DNA of 53,165 nucleotides from UBA7477 sp045602925 (GTDB lineage: Bacteria; Bacillota; Clostridia; Oscillospirales; Ruminococcaceae). How positions within the stretch are numbered: position 1 is the first letter of the stretch; each line of letters begins with the position of its first letter. A program made the position numbers and the translations under genes. Under the pieces are notes generated by a model, which was not told the DNA's origin, did no database searches, and worked only from the letters and a program-made list of their open reading frames with translations. Location: positions 1-53,165 of the forward strand of contig JAZSCN010000024.1 in assembly GCA_045602925.1 (NCBI GenBank), given 5' to 3'. This document shows, one piece after another, positions 23,771 through 31,946 of this stretch.

Positions 23771-24187
23771 ATGAACATAGAAGAAATCAAAAAAATCCTT
23801 CCCCATAGGGAGGATATGCTCCTTATCGATTCGGCAGAGCTTATAGACGGCAAGGCGTACGGAAAGAAGTACATTACCGGTGACGAGTTCTTTCTTAAGG
23901 GGCACTTTCCCGAAAGACCGGTTGTGCCGGGAGTAATACTCTGCGAAATCCTTGCACAGTCGGTATGCGTGTGCCTTAAGGATACCCTTAAGGAAGGCAC
24001 GCTCCCTTTCTTCACAGGGCTTGACAAGGTGAAGTTTAAAAACCCTGTAAAGCCGGGCGACACTTTTGAAACACAGTGCGAAATAACAAAGGTGAGAGAG
24101 CCGTTCTATTTTGCAAAGGGCGTAGGCACAGTCGATGGTAAGGTATGCGTAACGGCAGAGTTTTCCTTTGCTGTTACTAATGCGTAG
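23771..24187 (+). CDS. fabZ: 3-hydroxyacyl-ACP dehydratase
   Basis: 138 residues, one hot-dog fold domain. The catalytic pair His45 (GHFPERPVVPG) and Glu59 (ILCEILAQS) is present, as is the N-terminal LPHREDMLLID. It removes water from 3-hydroxyacyl-ACP. Position after fabF is where many Clostridia have accB first; here accB is absent. Confidence 0.96.
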   Translation: MNIEEIKKILPHREDMLLIDSAELIDGKAYGKKYITGDEFFLKGHFPERPVVPGVILCEILAQSVCVCLKDTLKEGTLPFFTGLDKVKFKNPVKPGDTFETQCEITKVREPFYFAKGVGTVDGKVCVTAEFSFAVTNA

Positions 24188-24201
24188 TCGGAGGTATAGG
24201 T

Positions 24202-25035
24202 ATGAATATAATCGAACTGCTCGGCTTTGGCAAGGGCAAGAATCCTGTGCCGAGAGATTGTAAAAAATGTGGCAGGCACATTTCGAGCGAGGAGCTCTTG
24301 GAGGGCTGTATGATTTGCCCCGAGTGTGGCACATATATGCGAATGGGCGCAATGGACAGAATAAATCTTATTGCAGATAAGGGTAGCTTTAAGGAAATCG
24401 ACAAGGATATGGGTCAAGCAAACCCAATCGACTTTCCCGGCTACAAGGAAAAGCTCAAGGACGCCAAGAAAAACAGCGGAATTTCTGAGGCCGTAGTGTG
24501 TGGAATGTGCGAGATAGGCTCGTATCCTTGTGCTATATTTGTAATGGACTCAAACTTTATGATGGGCTCTATGGGTACTGTGGTCGGCGAAAAGATTACA
24601 AGGCTTTTCGAGGAGGCAACAAGACGCAGACTCCCCGTTGTCGGCTTTACCACCTCGGGTGGAGCAAGAATGCAGGAGGGAATATTCTCTCTTATGCAGA
24701 TGGCAAAGGTCAGCGGTGCAGCCAAGAAGCACAGCGATAGCGGAAACCTCTATGTAGCAGTTCTCACAGACCCTACAACAGGTGGCGTTACGGCAAGCTT
24801 TGCTATGCAGGGCGACATAATTATCGCAGAGCCTAATGCGCTCGTCGGCTTTGCAGGCGCGAGAGTTATAACACAGACCACCGGTGAAAAGCTCCCTGAG
24901 GGCTTCCAGAGGTCAGAGTTTTTGTTAGAACACGGCTTTATTGACGTTATCGAGGACAGAAGAAGGCTGAAGTTCACGCTCACCAATATTCTGAAGGTTC
25001 ACGCCTACGGAAGAAAAAGAGCGAAGTCTTCATAG
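24202..25035 (+). CDS. accD: Acetyl-CoA carboxylase carboxyltransferase, beta subunit
   Basis: 277 residues. A four-Cys zinc ribbon (Cys20, Cys23, Cys39, Cys42) is followed by the crotonase-like carboxyltransferase core (TTSGGARMQEG, FAGARVI). With AccA it moves the carboxyl group from biotin on AccB to acetyl-CoA, giving malonyl-CoA for FabD. GGAGG is 8 nt before the ATG, 5 nt spacing to accA. Confidence 0.97.
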   Translation: MNIIELLGFGKGKNPVPRDCKKCGRHISSEELLEGCMICPECGTYMRMGAMDRINLIADKGSFKEIDKDMGQANPIDFPGYKEKLKDAKKNSGISEAVVCGMCEIGSYPCAIFVMDSNFMMGSMGTVVGEKITRLFEEATRRRLPVVGFTTSGGARMQEGIFSLMQMAKVSGAAKKHSDSGNLYVAVLTDPTTGGVTASFAMQGDIIIAEPNALVGFAGARVITQTTGEKLPEGFQRSEFLLEHGFIDVIEDRRRLKFTLTNILKVHAYGRKRAKSS

Positions 25036-25046
25036 GAGGTATGGCT

Positions 25047-25835
25047 ATGGCAAAAAAAGCTGTAACTGCATATAACAGAGTTCAAGCGGCAAGAGATTCC
25101 CACAGACCGATGGGTGGCTACTATGTAGACAGAATGGTCGATAATTTTGTCGAGCTTCACGGTGACAGAAGATACGGTGATGATGCCGCAATCATCTCCG
25201 GAATCGGTTTTATAAATGATAAGCCTGTTACCGTTGTTGCAATGGAGAGAGGCGCAACAATCGAGGAGAGAATGAAAAGGCACTTCGGCTGTCCTACTCC
25301 CGAGGGTTATCGTAAGGCACTCAGACTTATGAAGGAGGCTGAAAAATTCCGCCGTCCTGTAATATGCTTTATAGGAAGCTCGGGCGCATATTGCGGCGTC
25401 GATGCAGAGGAGCGTGGTCAGGGTGAGGCAATCGCCGAGAACCTCTTTGAAATGATGGGGCTTAAGACTCCTATTATTTCAGTAATCGTCGGAGAAGGCG
25501 GAAGTGGTGGTGCGCTGGCACTCGGCGTAGGCGATACCGTTGTAATGCTCGAAAATTCTATATATTCTGTAATCTCTCCCGAGGGCTGTGCAAGCATTCT
25601 CTGGAAGGATTCTGCCAAGGCTCCCGAGGCTGCAAACGCATTAAGACTTACCTCTAAGGACCTCTACGACTTTGGCGTAATAGATAAGGTAATCGACGAG
25701 CAAAACAGAACCGCAGAGGAAATCTGCACAGAGCTAAAGAGCTTTATTCTGTCAGAAATCTCCGAAAAGGAGCTTATGACAACAGACGAGCTTCTCGCTC
25801 AAAGATATGAAAAATTCCGAAAAATTGGTGCATAG
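25047..25835 (+). CDS. accA: Acetyl-CoA carboxylase carboxyltransferase, alpha subunit
   Basis: 262 residues, partner of AccD. Family motifs ELHGDRRYGDD, SSGAYCGVDAEERGQ, GEGGSGGALAL and EGCASILWKD are clear. The ATG at 25041 directly abuts AGGAGGT, so ATG 25047, 6 nt downstream of it, is chosen. Last gene of the fab operon; the terminator is 20 nt after the stop. The protein is shorter than E. coli AccA (319) because the N-terminal extension is missing, as is usual in Firmicutes. Confidence 0.96.
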   Translation: MAKKAVTAYNRVQAARDSHRPMGGYYVDRMVDNFVELHGDRRYGDDAAIISGIGFINDKPVTVVAMERGATIEERMKRHFGCPTPEGYRKALRLMKEAEKFRRPVICFIGSSGAYCGVDAEERGQGEAIAENLFEMMGLKTPIISVIVGEGGSGGALALGVGDTVVMLENSIYSVISPEGCASILWKDSAKAPEAANALRLTSKDLYDFGVIDKVIDEQNRTAEEICTELKSFILSEISEKELMTTDELLAQRYEKFRKIGA

Positions 25836-25848
25836 TATAGTTCCATAA

Positions 25849-25897
25849 TAAAAAAGGCTCTGCTAGAGGAAAATTCCAGCAGAGCCGATTTTATTTG
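25849..25897 (+). terminator. Bidirectional terminator of the fab operon
   Basis: GGCTCTGCT (25856-25864) pairs with AGCAGAGCC (25878-25886); A-run on the left and T-rich on the right, so it also ends the minus-strand nucleotidyltransferase gene. Confidence 0.9.
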
Positions 25898-25905
25898 TTG
25901 TTGAT

Positions 25906-26805
25906 TTAAGCGATGTTGCTTGGGTACTTACCCTCTTCAATGAGCTGTGCGATAGAGTCGATGAAAAGCTGCTTGTCTTCAGCGTAGGTTACGCCGAACC
26001 ACTTGTCCTCAGACTTAAAGCACTTAACGGTAGCTTCGCCCTTCTTGAGCATCTCTTCAGTAACGATAGGGAGCAGGAATTCCTTCTTCATATCGCCACC
26101 TAAGTTCTGTAAGAACTCTAAGAACTTTTCTTCAAGAGCGTCGATGTAAGCAGGTGTGCAAGCCCACATATTCATTGATACAACAGCGTCATCAGAGAGA
26201 ACCTCGCCTGACTTCTGCGAGCGAATAATTCCGTCACCCTCGCGAATGATATCGTAGGTTTCGTTAACGCTCTTTAGCATATCGTTATCGTCGAGTGAGC
26301 AAACGCCTCTTGTAACTGTACCGTTATCGGAAAGGGTGTTCTTTAAGATAAAGCCTGCCATACCGATATCGAGGTTGTCTTCCTTATCTCTTAAGAAGTC
26401 AACGAGCATCTTGTAAGCCTGCGCACCGTAGAAGTCATCAGCGTTGATGATGATAAACGGCTCGTTCACCTTGCCCTTACAGCAAAGTATAGCGTGGCCT
26501 GTTCCCCAAGGCTTCTGTCTGCCTTCTGCCGAGAATCCCTCAGGGAGCATATTAAGCTCCTGGTAGACATATTCGGTTTCAACAAGCTTTGAGATTCTGT
26601 TGCCGATTAGCGCCTTGAACTGCTCTTCAAAATCGTGTCTAATGATAAACACAATTTTGTCAACGCCTGCCTTGATAGCATCGTAGATTGAGTAGTCCAT
26701 AATAATTTCACCGTTAGGACCAACCTGCGCAAGCTGCTTGATTCCACCACCGAATCGGCTTCCCATTCCTGCCGCCATAATGACGAGTGTTACTTTGTTC
26801 TTCAT
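25906..26805 (-). CDS. Sugar-phosphate-type nucleotidyltransferase
   Basis: 299 residues. N-terminal NTP-transferase fold with AAGMGSRFGGGIKQL, the nucleotide-binding loop, FIIINADDFYG with the metal-binding Asp, and a C-terminal part ending WFGVTYAEDK. The family activates sugar-1-phosphates or choline-type groups as nucleotide sugars, but the sugar is not readable; UDP-glucose pyrophosphorylase and LicC-like enzymes are both relatives. ATG 26805 is 5 nt after GGAGGTT on the minus strand; the frame opens 17 codons earlier without an RBS. Confidence 0.83.
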   Translation of the reverse strand: MKNKVTLVIMAAGMGSRFGGGIKQLAQVGPNGEIIMDYSIYDAIKAGVDKIVFIIRHDFEEQFKALIGNRISKLVETEYVYQELNMLPEGFSAEGRQKPWGTGHAILCCKGKVNEPFIIINADDFYGAQAYKMLVDFLRDKEDNLDIGMAGFILKNTLSDNGTVTRGVCSLDDNDMLKSVNETYDIIREGDGIIRSQKSGEVLSDDAVVSMNMWACTPAYIDALEEKFLEFLQNLGGDMKKEFLLPIVTEEMLKKGEATVKCFKSEDKWFGVTYAEDKQLFIDSIAQLIEEGKYPSNIA

Positions 26806-26845
26806 ATAAAAACCTCCAATAAAATTTAGTCGCTTGTTAAGTATA

Positions 26846-26874
26846 ATTATAATCAATAGTGGCCATTATGTCAA
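26846..26874 (-). promoter_or_regulatory. Promoter of the nucleotidyltransferase gene
   Basis: On the minus strand TTGACA (26869-26874), 17-bp spacer, TATAAT (26846-26851): full consensus. Confidence 0.9.
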
Positions 26875-26925
26875 TGAGGTATAATAAATATATATTTGTA
26901 AGCAATGCTGGTATTTTCATAAAAA

Positions 26926-26954
26926 TTGACAAGGCACAAAAGCAGTGATATAAT
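26926..26954 (+). promoter_or_regulatory. Promoter of the LCP gene
   Basis: TTGACA (26926-26931), 17-bp spacer, TATAAT (26949-26954), extended -10 TGA. Divergent from the nucleotidyltransferase promoter. Confidence 0.9.
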
Positions 26955-26993
26955 ATTTTGTGATGCAACATAAAAAGAAAGGAGAACGGCTTT

Positions 26994-28061
26994 GTGAAAA
27001 AGGAAAAGAAGAAGCTATCCACTCGCAAGAAGGTCATAATAGGAATACTTATATTCTTAGCTGTATTACTTTTGCTCGCAGGATTAGTTCTTGCCTATAT
27101 TATGATAAAGCTTGATAAAATCAATACCGTAGACAGAGAATACGATAATTCGGTTTATGAATCAATATACGAAGAGCCACCCGAGGTCGAAAACCCGAAC
27201 AACGAGCCCGACTCACCTAAGAAGGATATCGACAGCCTTCTGGAACAAATCCAGGAGAATTTTGACAAGCTGCAGCAGCAGTCAACCGAGCTAAAGTTCT
27301 CTGACGATGTCTTAAATGTACTGCTCATAGGCACAGACGCTAGGACCAACAACGAAAGAGGTCGTAGCGACTCTATGATTTTAGTATCTATAAACAAGAA
27401 GACAGAAGAAATAGTCATGACCTCGATAATGAGAGATATATATCTTTCAATACCGGGGAAGAACAACAACCGTATAAATGCCGCATACGCCTTTGGCGGT
27501 GCAGACCTGCTCATTCAGACTGTCGAGCAGAACTTTGGTATCAGAGTCGATAAGTTCGTGCAGGTCGATTTTGCATCTTTTGAAAAGGTCGTAGAGGCTG
27601 TCGGCGGCGTCGAAATTGAGCTCAGCGAAAGAGAACTGGCAGAGGTTGAAAAATACGCGAGCTCACCGGGCGAGCCTAATAAAAACGGCAAGTACCTGCT
27701 CGATGGAAAGCAGGCTCTCATATACGCCAGAATACGCTATGTCGGTAACGCCGACTTTGAAAGAACGGATAGACAAAGAAGAGTTCTCGAGGAGATTTTC
27801 AAGAGCGCAAAAAATCTCTCAGTATTTGAACTGTCAGATAGCCTTGACGTAATTCTGCCGCTTGTTACAACAGACTTTACTAAGGGCGAGCTCTTGGACC
27901 TCGTGTTCGATGCAATGAACTATCTGTCATACGATAGAGTCCAGCTCAGAATACCTGCCGACGGGTATTTCTGGAATATGAGAATCAACGGTATGGCAGT
28001 CCTCGGTATCGACTTTGAGAAAAACCGAGAGCTGATGATTAATGAAATCTACGGTGAATAA
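26994..28061 (+). CDS. LytR-CpsA-Psr (LCP) family cell-wall ligase
   Basis: 355 residues. One membrane helix (about 14-36) after a Lys/Arg-rich start, a linker, then the LCP domain (about 105-265): LLIGTDARTNNERGRSDSMI, SIMRDIYLSIPGKNNNRINAAYA and GKQALIYARIRYVGNADFERTDRQRR contain the conserved Asp and Arg residues that bind the pyrophosphate of the lipid-linked substrate. LCP enzymes attach teichoic acids or capsule polymers to peptidoglycan. GTG 26994 follows AAAGGAG. The divergent nucleotidyltransferase could make a precursor for the same polymer, which is inference. Confidence 0.92.
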   Translation: MKKEKKKLSTRKKVIIGILIFLAVLLLLAGLVLAYIMIKLDKINTVDREYDNSVYESIYEEPPEVENPNNEPDSPKKDIDSLLEQIQENFDKLQQQSTELKFSDDVLNVLLIGTDARTNNERGRSDSMILVSINKKTEEIVMTSIMRDIYLSIPGKNNNRINAAYAFGGADLLIQTVEQNFGIRVDKFVQVDFASFEKVVEAVGGVEIELSERELAEVEKYASSPGEPNKNGKYLLDGKQALIYARIRYVGNADFERTDRQRRVLEEIFKSAKNLSVFELSDSLDVILPLVTTDFTKGELLDLVFDAMNYLSYDRVQLRIPADGYFWNMRINGMAVLGIDFEKNRELMINEIYGE

Positions 28062-28090
28062 GAAAAGCTATAAAGTAACATAACTATTCC

Positions 28091-28253
28091 TTGAGAGAGA
28101 CCCTTTTGTAAAAGGGTCTCTCTCAAACTCTCTCCCTAAAACTTTTAATGTAATTTTCGATATGGGGCTTTTAGCCCCCTTATCGAAAATTAAGCTAAGA
28201 GTCTTTGGAAAGGGGTTTGGGGAAGACCTTTCTGCAGAAAGGTTTGCCCCAAA
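28091..28253. repeat. Three consecutive hairpins between convergent genes
   Basis: A 17-bp perfect stem with 2-nt loop (28091-28126; TTGAGAGAGACCCTTTT and its complement), a 12-bp stem TAATTTTCGATA (28151-28162) with 28181-28192 plus inner GGGGCT/AGCCCC, and TTTGGGG..ACCTTTC with GAAAGGT..CCCCAAA (28216-28253). They end both the LCP and biotin ligase transcripts, but three large stems are more than a terminator needs and resemble the mobile-looking terminator-type repeats common in ruminococci. Confidence 0.65.
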
Positions 28254-28283
28254 GAGTGTTATGTTGCCTTATAGCTTTATTTT

Positions 28284-29006
28284 TTATGTCCTCACTGAGA
28301 TTTCTCCGCCGTAGAGGAGTTTTGTATCGCCGTTTTGGAGTCTTACCAAGAGTCTTCCACCGTCATCTATCGAGAGTGCGTGAGCAGGGTTTTCTTCGCC
28401 GTTTTCTGTAAAGGTTATATCTCTGCCGATAACGCACGAGTGCAGCCGATAGTATTCGAGAAAATCCTTTTGTGGCAGCTTGTCGCAAAGCTCAAAGAGC
28501 CTGCTTTTGATTTCGTCGACAAAAAGCTCCTTGTCGCCTTCAAAGTTTATCGAGCCTGCTTTTTCTGCGAGTGCTGTCGGAAAGCTCCTTGTCGAAAGAT
28601 TGATGCCGATACCGACTATAACTGCGTCAAGACCGGCATTACCGAAAACGGATTCGCACAGTATTCCGCAAACCTTCTTGCCATCGACATATATATCGTT
28701 AACCCACTTTATAGAAGGGGAAAGACCTGTTAGCTTTTCTATTGATTGTGCGACAGCGACCGACGCCACGGCGGTTATCAGCGTAAATTCTGCAAGGTCA
28801 GCACTAGGACGCAACACGACGCTCATATAAAGCCCCGTATCAGCAGGCGAGAAAAAGTCCTTGCCCTGCCTGCCCCTGCCACCCGTCTGGTGACGAGCAG
28901 TAATGATAGCTTCGCACTCGAGGCCCTCGGCTATCAGTCTTTTTGCGTGGGAGTTTGTAGAGTCTGTTTCTGAAAGCGTTATTCTCTTGATATCATGCCT
29001 TTTCAC
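28284..29006 (-). CDS. birA: Biotin--[acetyl-CoA carboxylase] ligase
   Basis: 240 residues: biotin/lipoate ligase core with GGRGRQGK (42-49), the biotinyl-AMP loop, and IKWVNDIYVDGKKVCG (99-114), plus a small C-terminal SH3-like domain. There is no N-terminal winged helix, so it is a pure ligase and not a repressor. It would biotinylate AccB, whose gene is absent from the neighbouring acc/fab operon. It has its own promoter at 29042-29070. Confidence 0.93.
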   Translation of the reverse strand: MKRHDIKRITLSETDSTNSHAKRLIAEGLECEAIITARHQTGGRGRQGKDFFSPADTGLYMSVVLRPSADLAEFTLITAVASVAVAQSIEKLTGLSPSIKWVNDIYVDGKKVCGILCESVFGNAGLDAVIVGIGINLSTRSFPTALAEKAGSINFEGDKELFVDEIKSRLFELCDKLPQKDFLEYYRLHSCVIGRDITFTENGEENPAHALSIDDGGRLLVRLQNGDTKLLYGGEISVRT

Positions 29007-29041
29007 GCCTTTTCACCTGCCTTGCAACAATAATATAATTA

Positions 29042-29070
29042 AGTATACCACATTGCCAAAGCCGTTGCAA
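29042..29070 (-). promoter_or_regulatory. Promoter of birA
   Basis: On the minus strand TTGCAA (29065-29070), 17-bp spacer, TATACT (29042-29047), with TGTGG before the -10. Confidence 0.75.
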
Positions 29071-29101
29071 CTGCATAAAGTATAATTTAGCAAAAATACG
29101 A

Positions 29102-29130
29102 TTGACACTTGCTTTTTAATGTAGTATAAT
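29102..29130 (+). promoter_or_regulatory. Promoter of the xylulokinase gene
   Basis: TTGACA (29102-29107), 17-bp spacer, TATAAT (29125-29130). Downstream leader has AGCACAGTGCT (29155-29165 region), an 11-bp palindrome, and an 8-bp stem AGCAGACA (29178-29185) with TGTCTGCT (29200-29207) around a 14-nt loop. Confidence 0.85.
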
Positions 29131-29233
29131 TTATATAAGTATTTGTGTGAAAGCACAGTGCTGAATAAGATTAGTTTAGCAGACAATCGGCAGGTATGCT
29201 GTCTGCTTCAATAAAAAGAAAGGTGAATTTAAA

Positions 29234-30757
29234 ATGGCTTACATTATCGGTGTTGACTGTGGTACAAGCGGTACAAAAACTGTCCTCTTTGACGAGACTG
29301 GAAAGGTGATTGCATCAAAGACAATCGAGTACCCAATGTATCAGCCTAAGAACGGCTACGCAGAGCAGAATCCAATCGACTGGAAGAACGCTATGATTGA
29401 CACACTCAAGTACGTTGTTACAGCAAGTGGCGTTAACAAGAACGACATCAAGGGTATCGGTATCTCAGGACAGATGCACGGCCTTGTTATGCTCGACGCT
29501 AAGGGCGAGGTTCTTAGAAATTCTATTATCTGGTGCGACCAGAGAACTGCAAACGAGGTTGACGAAATGAACTCAATCCTCGGCAGAGAAAAGCTTATCG
29601 AAATCACTGCTAACCCTGCTCTCACAGGCTGGACTGCAGCTAAGATTCTTTGGGTTAGAAACAATGAGCCTGACATCTACGAGAAGTGTGCTCACATCCT
29701 TCTTCCAAAGGACTACCTAAGATACATACTCACAGGTGAGTTTGCAACAGAAGTTTCTGACGCTTCCGGCATGCAGCTCCTCGACATTTCAAACAGATGC
29801 TGGTCTGACGAGGTTCTTAATAAGCTCTCTATCGACAAGGCACTTCTCGGTAAGGTTTATGAATCCTGCGAGGTTACAGGTACAGTAACAAAGCAGATTG
29901 CTGAGCTCACAGGTCTTGCAGAGGGAACAATCGTCGTAGGTGGCGCAGGCGACAATGCTGCAGCTGCTATCGGTACAGGAGTTTGTGCCGACGGAAAGGC
30001 ATTCACAACAATCGGTACATCCGGCGTTGTATTTGCTCATACATCTAAGATTTCTATCGACCCTAAGGGCAGAGTGCACACCTGCTGTGCAGCAGTTCCG
30101 GGTGCTTGGCACGTTATGGGCGTTACACAGGGTGCCGGCCTCTCACTCAAGTGGTTCAGAGATAACTTCTGCAACGCTGAAAAGGAAACTGCAAAGCATA
30201 TGGGCGTTGACGAATATTACCTTATGGATAAGCAGGCTGAAACAGTTCCTGTTGGCGCAAACAGACTTCTCTACCTCCCATACCTTATGGGCGAGAGAAC
30301 ACCACACCTCGACCCTGATGCAAGAGGCGTGTTCTTCGGCCTTTCAGCTATGCATACAAAGAAGGAAATGCTAAGAGCAGTACTTGAAGGTGTTTCATAC
30401 TCCCTCAGAGATTGCGTTGAGGTATTCAGAGAAATGAATATCGACGTATCCGATATGATGGCTTGCGGCGGTGGCGGAACATCACCACTCTGGCGTTCAA
30501 TGCTCGCTGACCTCTACAACTGCCCTGTAAAGACAGCTTCCTCTAAGGAAGGCCCTGCACTCGGCGTTGCACTCCTTGCAGGTGTTGGAGCAGGTATCTA
30601 CTCATCAGTTCCTCAGGCTTGCGAGGCTGTTGTTAAGGCTGACAAGATTCAGCAGCCTGACGCAATCAGAGTTCCTCAGTACGAGAGCTTCTACCAGCTC
30701 TACAGAGAGATTTATCCTGCACTCAAGGCGCAGTTCTCTAAGCTTGCTACACTTTAA
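29234..30757 (+). CDS. xylB: Xylulokinase
   Basis: 507 residues, FGGY carbohydrate kinase. GVDCGTSGTK (phosphate loop 1), AEQNPIDW, SGQMHG, GGAGDNAAAAIGTG and GTSGVVF are the family elements; the catalytic Asp is the one in GGAGDN. It phosphorylates D-xylulose for the pentose phosphate route. The gene is monocistronic with no xylose isomerase or regulator beside it. Strong codon bias and a consensus promoter point to high expression. RBS AAGGTG. Another pentulose could be the substrate, but the match to XylB is strong. Confidence 0.93.
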   Translation: MAYIIGVDCGTSGTKTVLFDETGKVIASKTIEYPMYQPKNGYAEQNPIDWKNAMIDTLKYVVTASGVNKNDIKGIGISGQMHGLVMLDAKGEVLRNSIIWCDQRTANEVDEMNSILGREKLIEITANPALTGWTAAKILWVRNNEPDIYEKCAHILLPKDYLRYILTGEFATEVSDASGMQLLDISNRCWSDEVLNKLSIDKALLGKVYESCEVTGTVTKQIAELTGLAEGTIVVGGAGDNAAAAIGTGVCADGKAFTTIGTSGVVFAHTSKISIDPKGRVHTCCAAVPGAWHVMGVTQGAGLSLKWFRDNFCNAEKETAKHMGVDEYYLMDKQAETVPVGANRLLYLPYLMGERTPHLDPDARGVFFGLSAMHTKKEMLRAVLEGVSYSLRDCVEVFREMNIDVSDMMACGGGGTSPLWRSMLADLYNCPVKTASSKEGPALGVALLAGVGAGIYSSVPQACEAVVKADKIQQPDAIRVPQYESFYQLYREIYPALKAQFSKLATL

Positions 30758-30774
30758 TTTGAGATAATAAAAAC

Positions 30775-30812
30775 GGGCTGAACGAAAATTTACTTCGTTC
30801 AGCCCTTTCTTT
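30775..30812 (+). terminator. Terminator of xylB
   Basis: GGGCTGAACGAA (30775-30786) pairs with TTCGTTCAGCCC (30794-30805), then TTTCTTTT. Confidence 0.92.
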
Positions 30813-30889
30813 TGGTGGTATCTCCAAAAGGGAGTCTAAAGGTATTGATTTTAAAAATGCGTTGGAGTATAATATGCCTGTGAGGGAAC

Positions 30890-31075
30890 TCAGGCAACAG
30901 TAATGTCGGATATACCGTCAGCAGCTGCCTGCGACATCTCGAATGAGTGGATTTTTTCAAGCTGTGCTTCAAGGCGACGCTTTTCTTCAGCTCGGTCAGC
31001 GAGCTCCTGCATAAATGCGTGGAATGCGGTTGTGCTTATGATACAAAGTGCAGCAATACAAAGTGTAATTTCCAT
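30890..31075 (-). CDS. Small membrane protein with coiled-coil tail
   Basis: 61 residues. Residues 1-21 (MEITLCIAALCIISTTAFHAF) form one membrane helix; residues 24-48 are a charged heptad-like helix (LADRAEEKRRLEAQLEK). AAGGAG lies 9 nt before the ATG on the minus strand and TATAAT-like sequence is found about 60 nt upstream, so the gene is probably real. It has no family I recognise; size and shape resemble small regulatory or scaffold peptides. Confidence 0.6.
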   Translation of the reverse strand: MEITLCIAALCIISTTAFHAFMQELADRAEEKRRLEAQLEKIHSFEMSQAAADGISDITVA

Positions 31076-31291
31076 AATAAATTTCTCCTTTTCTTATCTC
31101 GTAAATTTCTTTCTTTCCTTCCCTCAATTATATAATAGCACAGCGTGTGTACAATTGTTCGGACAGTAAAATACAATTTGTCGAAACGTGTACTATTTTA
31201 CGGACTCAAAACGCCTATACTGATATATATTGCCCCGAAGGGTAATATTATTCATATAAAAAGAAATAAACTGATATGGAGGTATCGCAAA

Positions 31292-31822
31292 ATGAATATA
31301 TGGCATGATATTTCACCAAAGAGAATCAAGAGCAGCGAATTCACAGCAGTAGTAGAGATTCCAAAGGGCTCAAAAATCAAGTACGAGCTCGACAAGGAGA
31401 CAGGCCTTCTTATGATGGACAGAATTCTCCACACATCTACCCACTATCCTGCAAACTACGGATTTATTCCAAGAACCTACGCAGAGGACGGCGACCCACT
31501 CGATTTTCTTATGCTCTGCTCCGAGACACTTGTTCCGCTTTCACTTGTTAAGTGCAAGCCGATTGGTGTTATCGCAATGAGCGACAATGGCGCAGCAGAC
31601 GAAAAAATTATCTGTGTTCCAACCGAGGACCCTAACTACAATCTCTACTCGGATATTTCACAGCTTCCTAAGCATATATTTGACGAGATGTCACACTTCT
31701 TCTCTGTATATAAGCAGCTAGAGGGCAAGGATACTGTTATCGACGAGATTCAGGGCGCAGAAAGAGCAAAGCAGATTATCCAGTCCTGCATCGACAGATA
31801 CATCGAAAGCTACTGCAAGTAA
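31292..31822 (+). CDS. ppa: Inorganic pyrophosphatase, family I
   Basis: 176 residues, the usual family I length. The Mg/pyrophosphate-binding DGDPLD (66-71) is present and is the family signature (DxDPxD). It hydrolyses pyrophosphate to drive biosynthesis, including ligation and nucleotidyl transfer. ATG 31292 follows ATGGAGGT by 8 nt; the frame opens earlier at 31145 but has no RBS there. Firmicutes often use family II, so a family I enzyme is worth noting. Confidence 0.93.
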   Translation: MNIWHDISPKRIKSSEFTAVVEIPKGSKIKYELDKETGLLMMDRILHTSTHYPANYGFIPRTYAEDGDPLDFLMLCSETLVPLSLVKCKPIGVIAMSDNGAADEKIICVPTEDPNYNLYSDISQLPKHIFDEMSHFFSVYKQLEGKDTVIDEIQGAERAKQIIQSCIDRYIESYCK

Positions 31823-31911
31823 CCGGTGTGCCACTGGTGGCAATGTGACCCTATACTTTCTTGTAAGGAAAGCATACAAGGTCTGTATACTCAAAATAAC
31901 GATATCAAAAA

Positions 31912-31942
31912 AGAAAAGCACCGAGAAATCGGTGCTTTTTTG
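31912..31942 (+). terminator. Bidirectional terminator after ppa
   Basis: AAAAGCACCGA, loop GAAA, TCGGTGCTTTTTT. A- and T-runs on both sides also serve the minus-strand response regulator gene. Confidence 0.92.
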
Positions 31943-31946
31943 TGCT

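Noticed and set aside
31145..31291. 49-residue N-terminal extension of pyrophosphatase
   Set aside because: Family length, RBS at 31276-31283 and position of motifs indicate ATG 31292.
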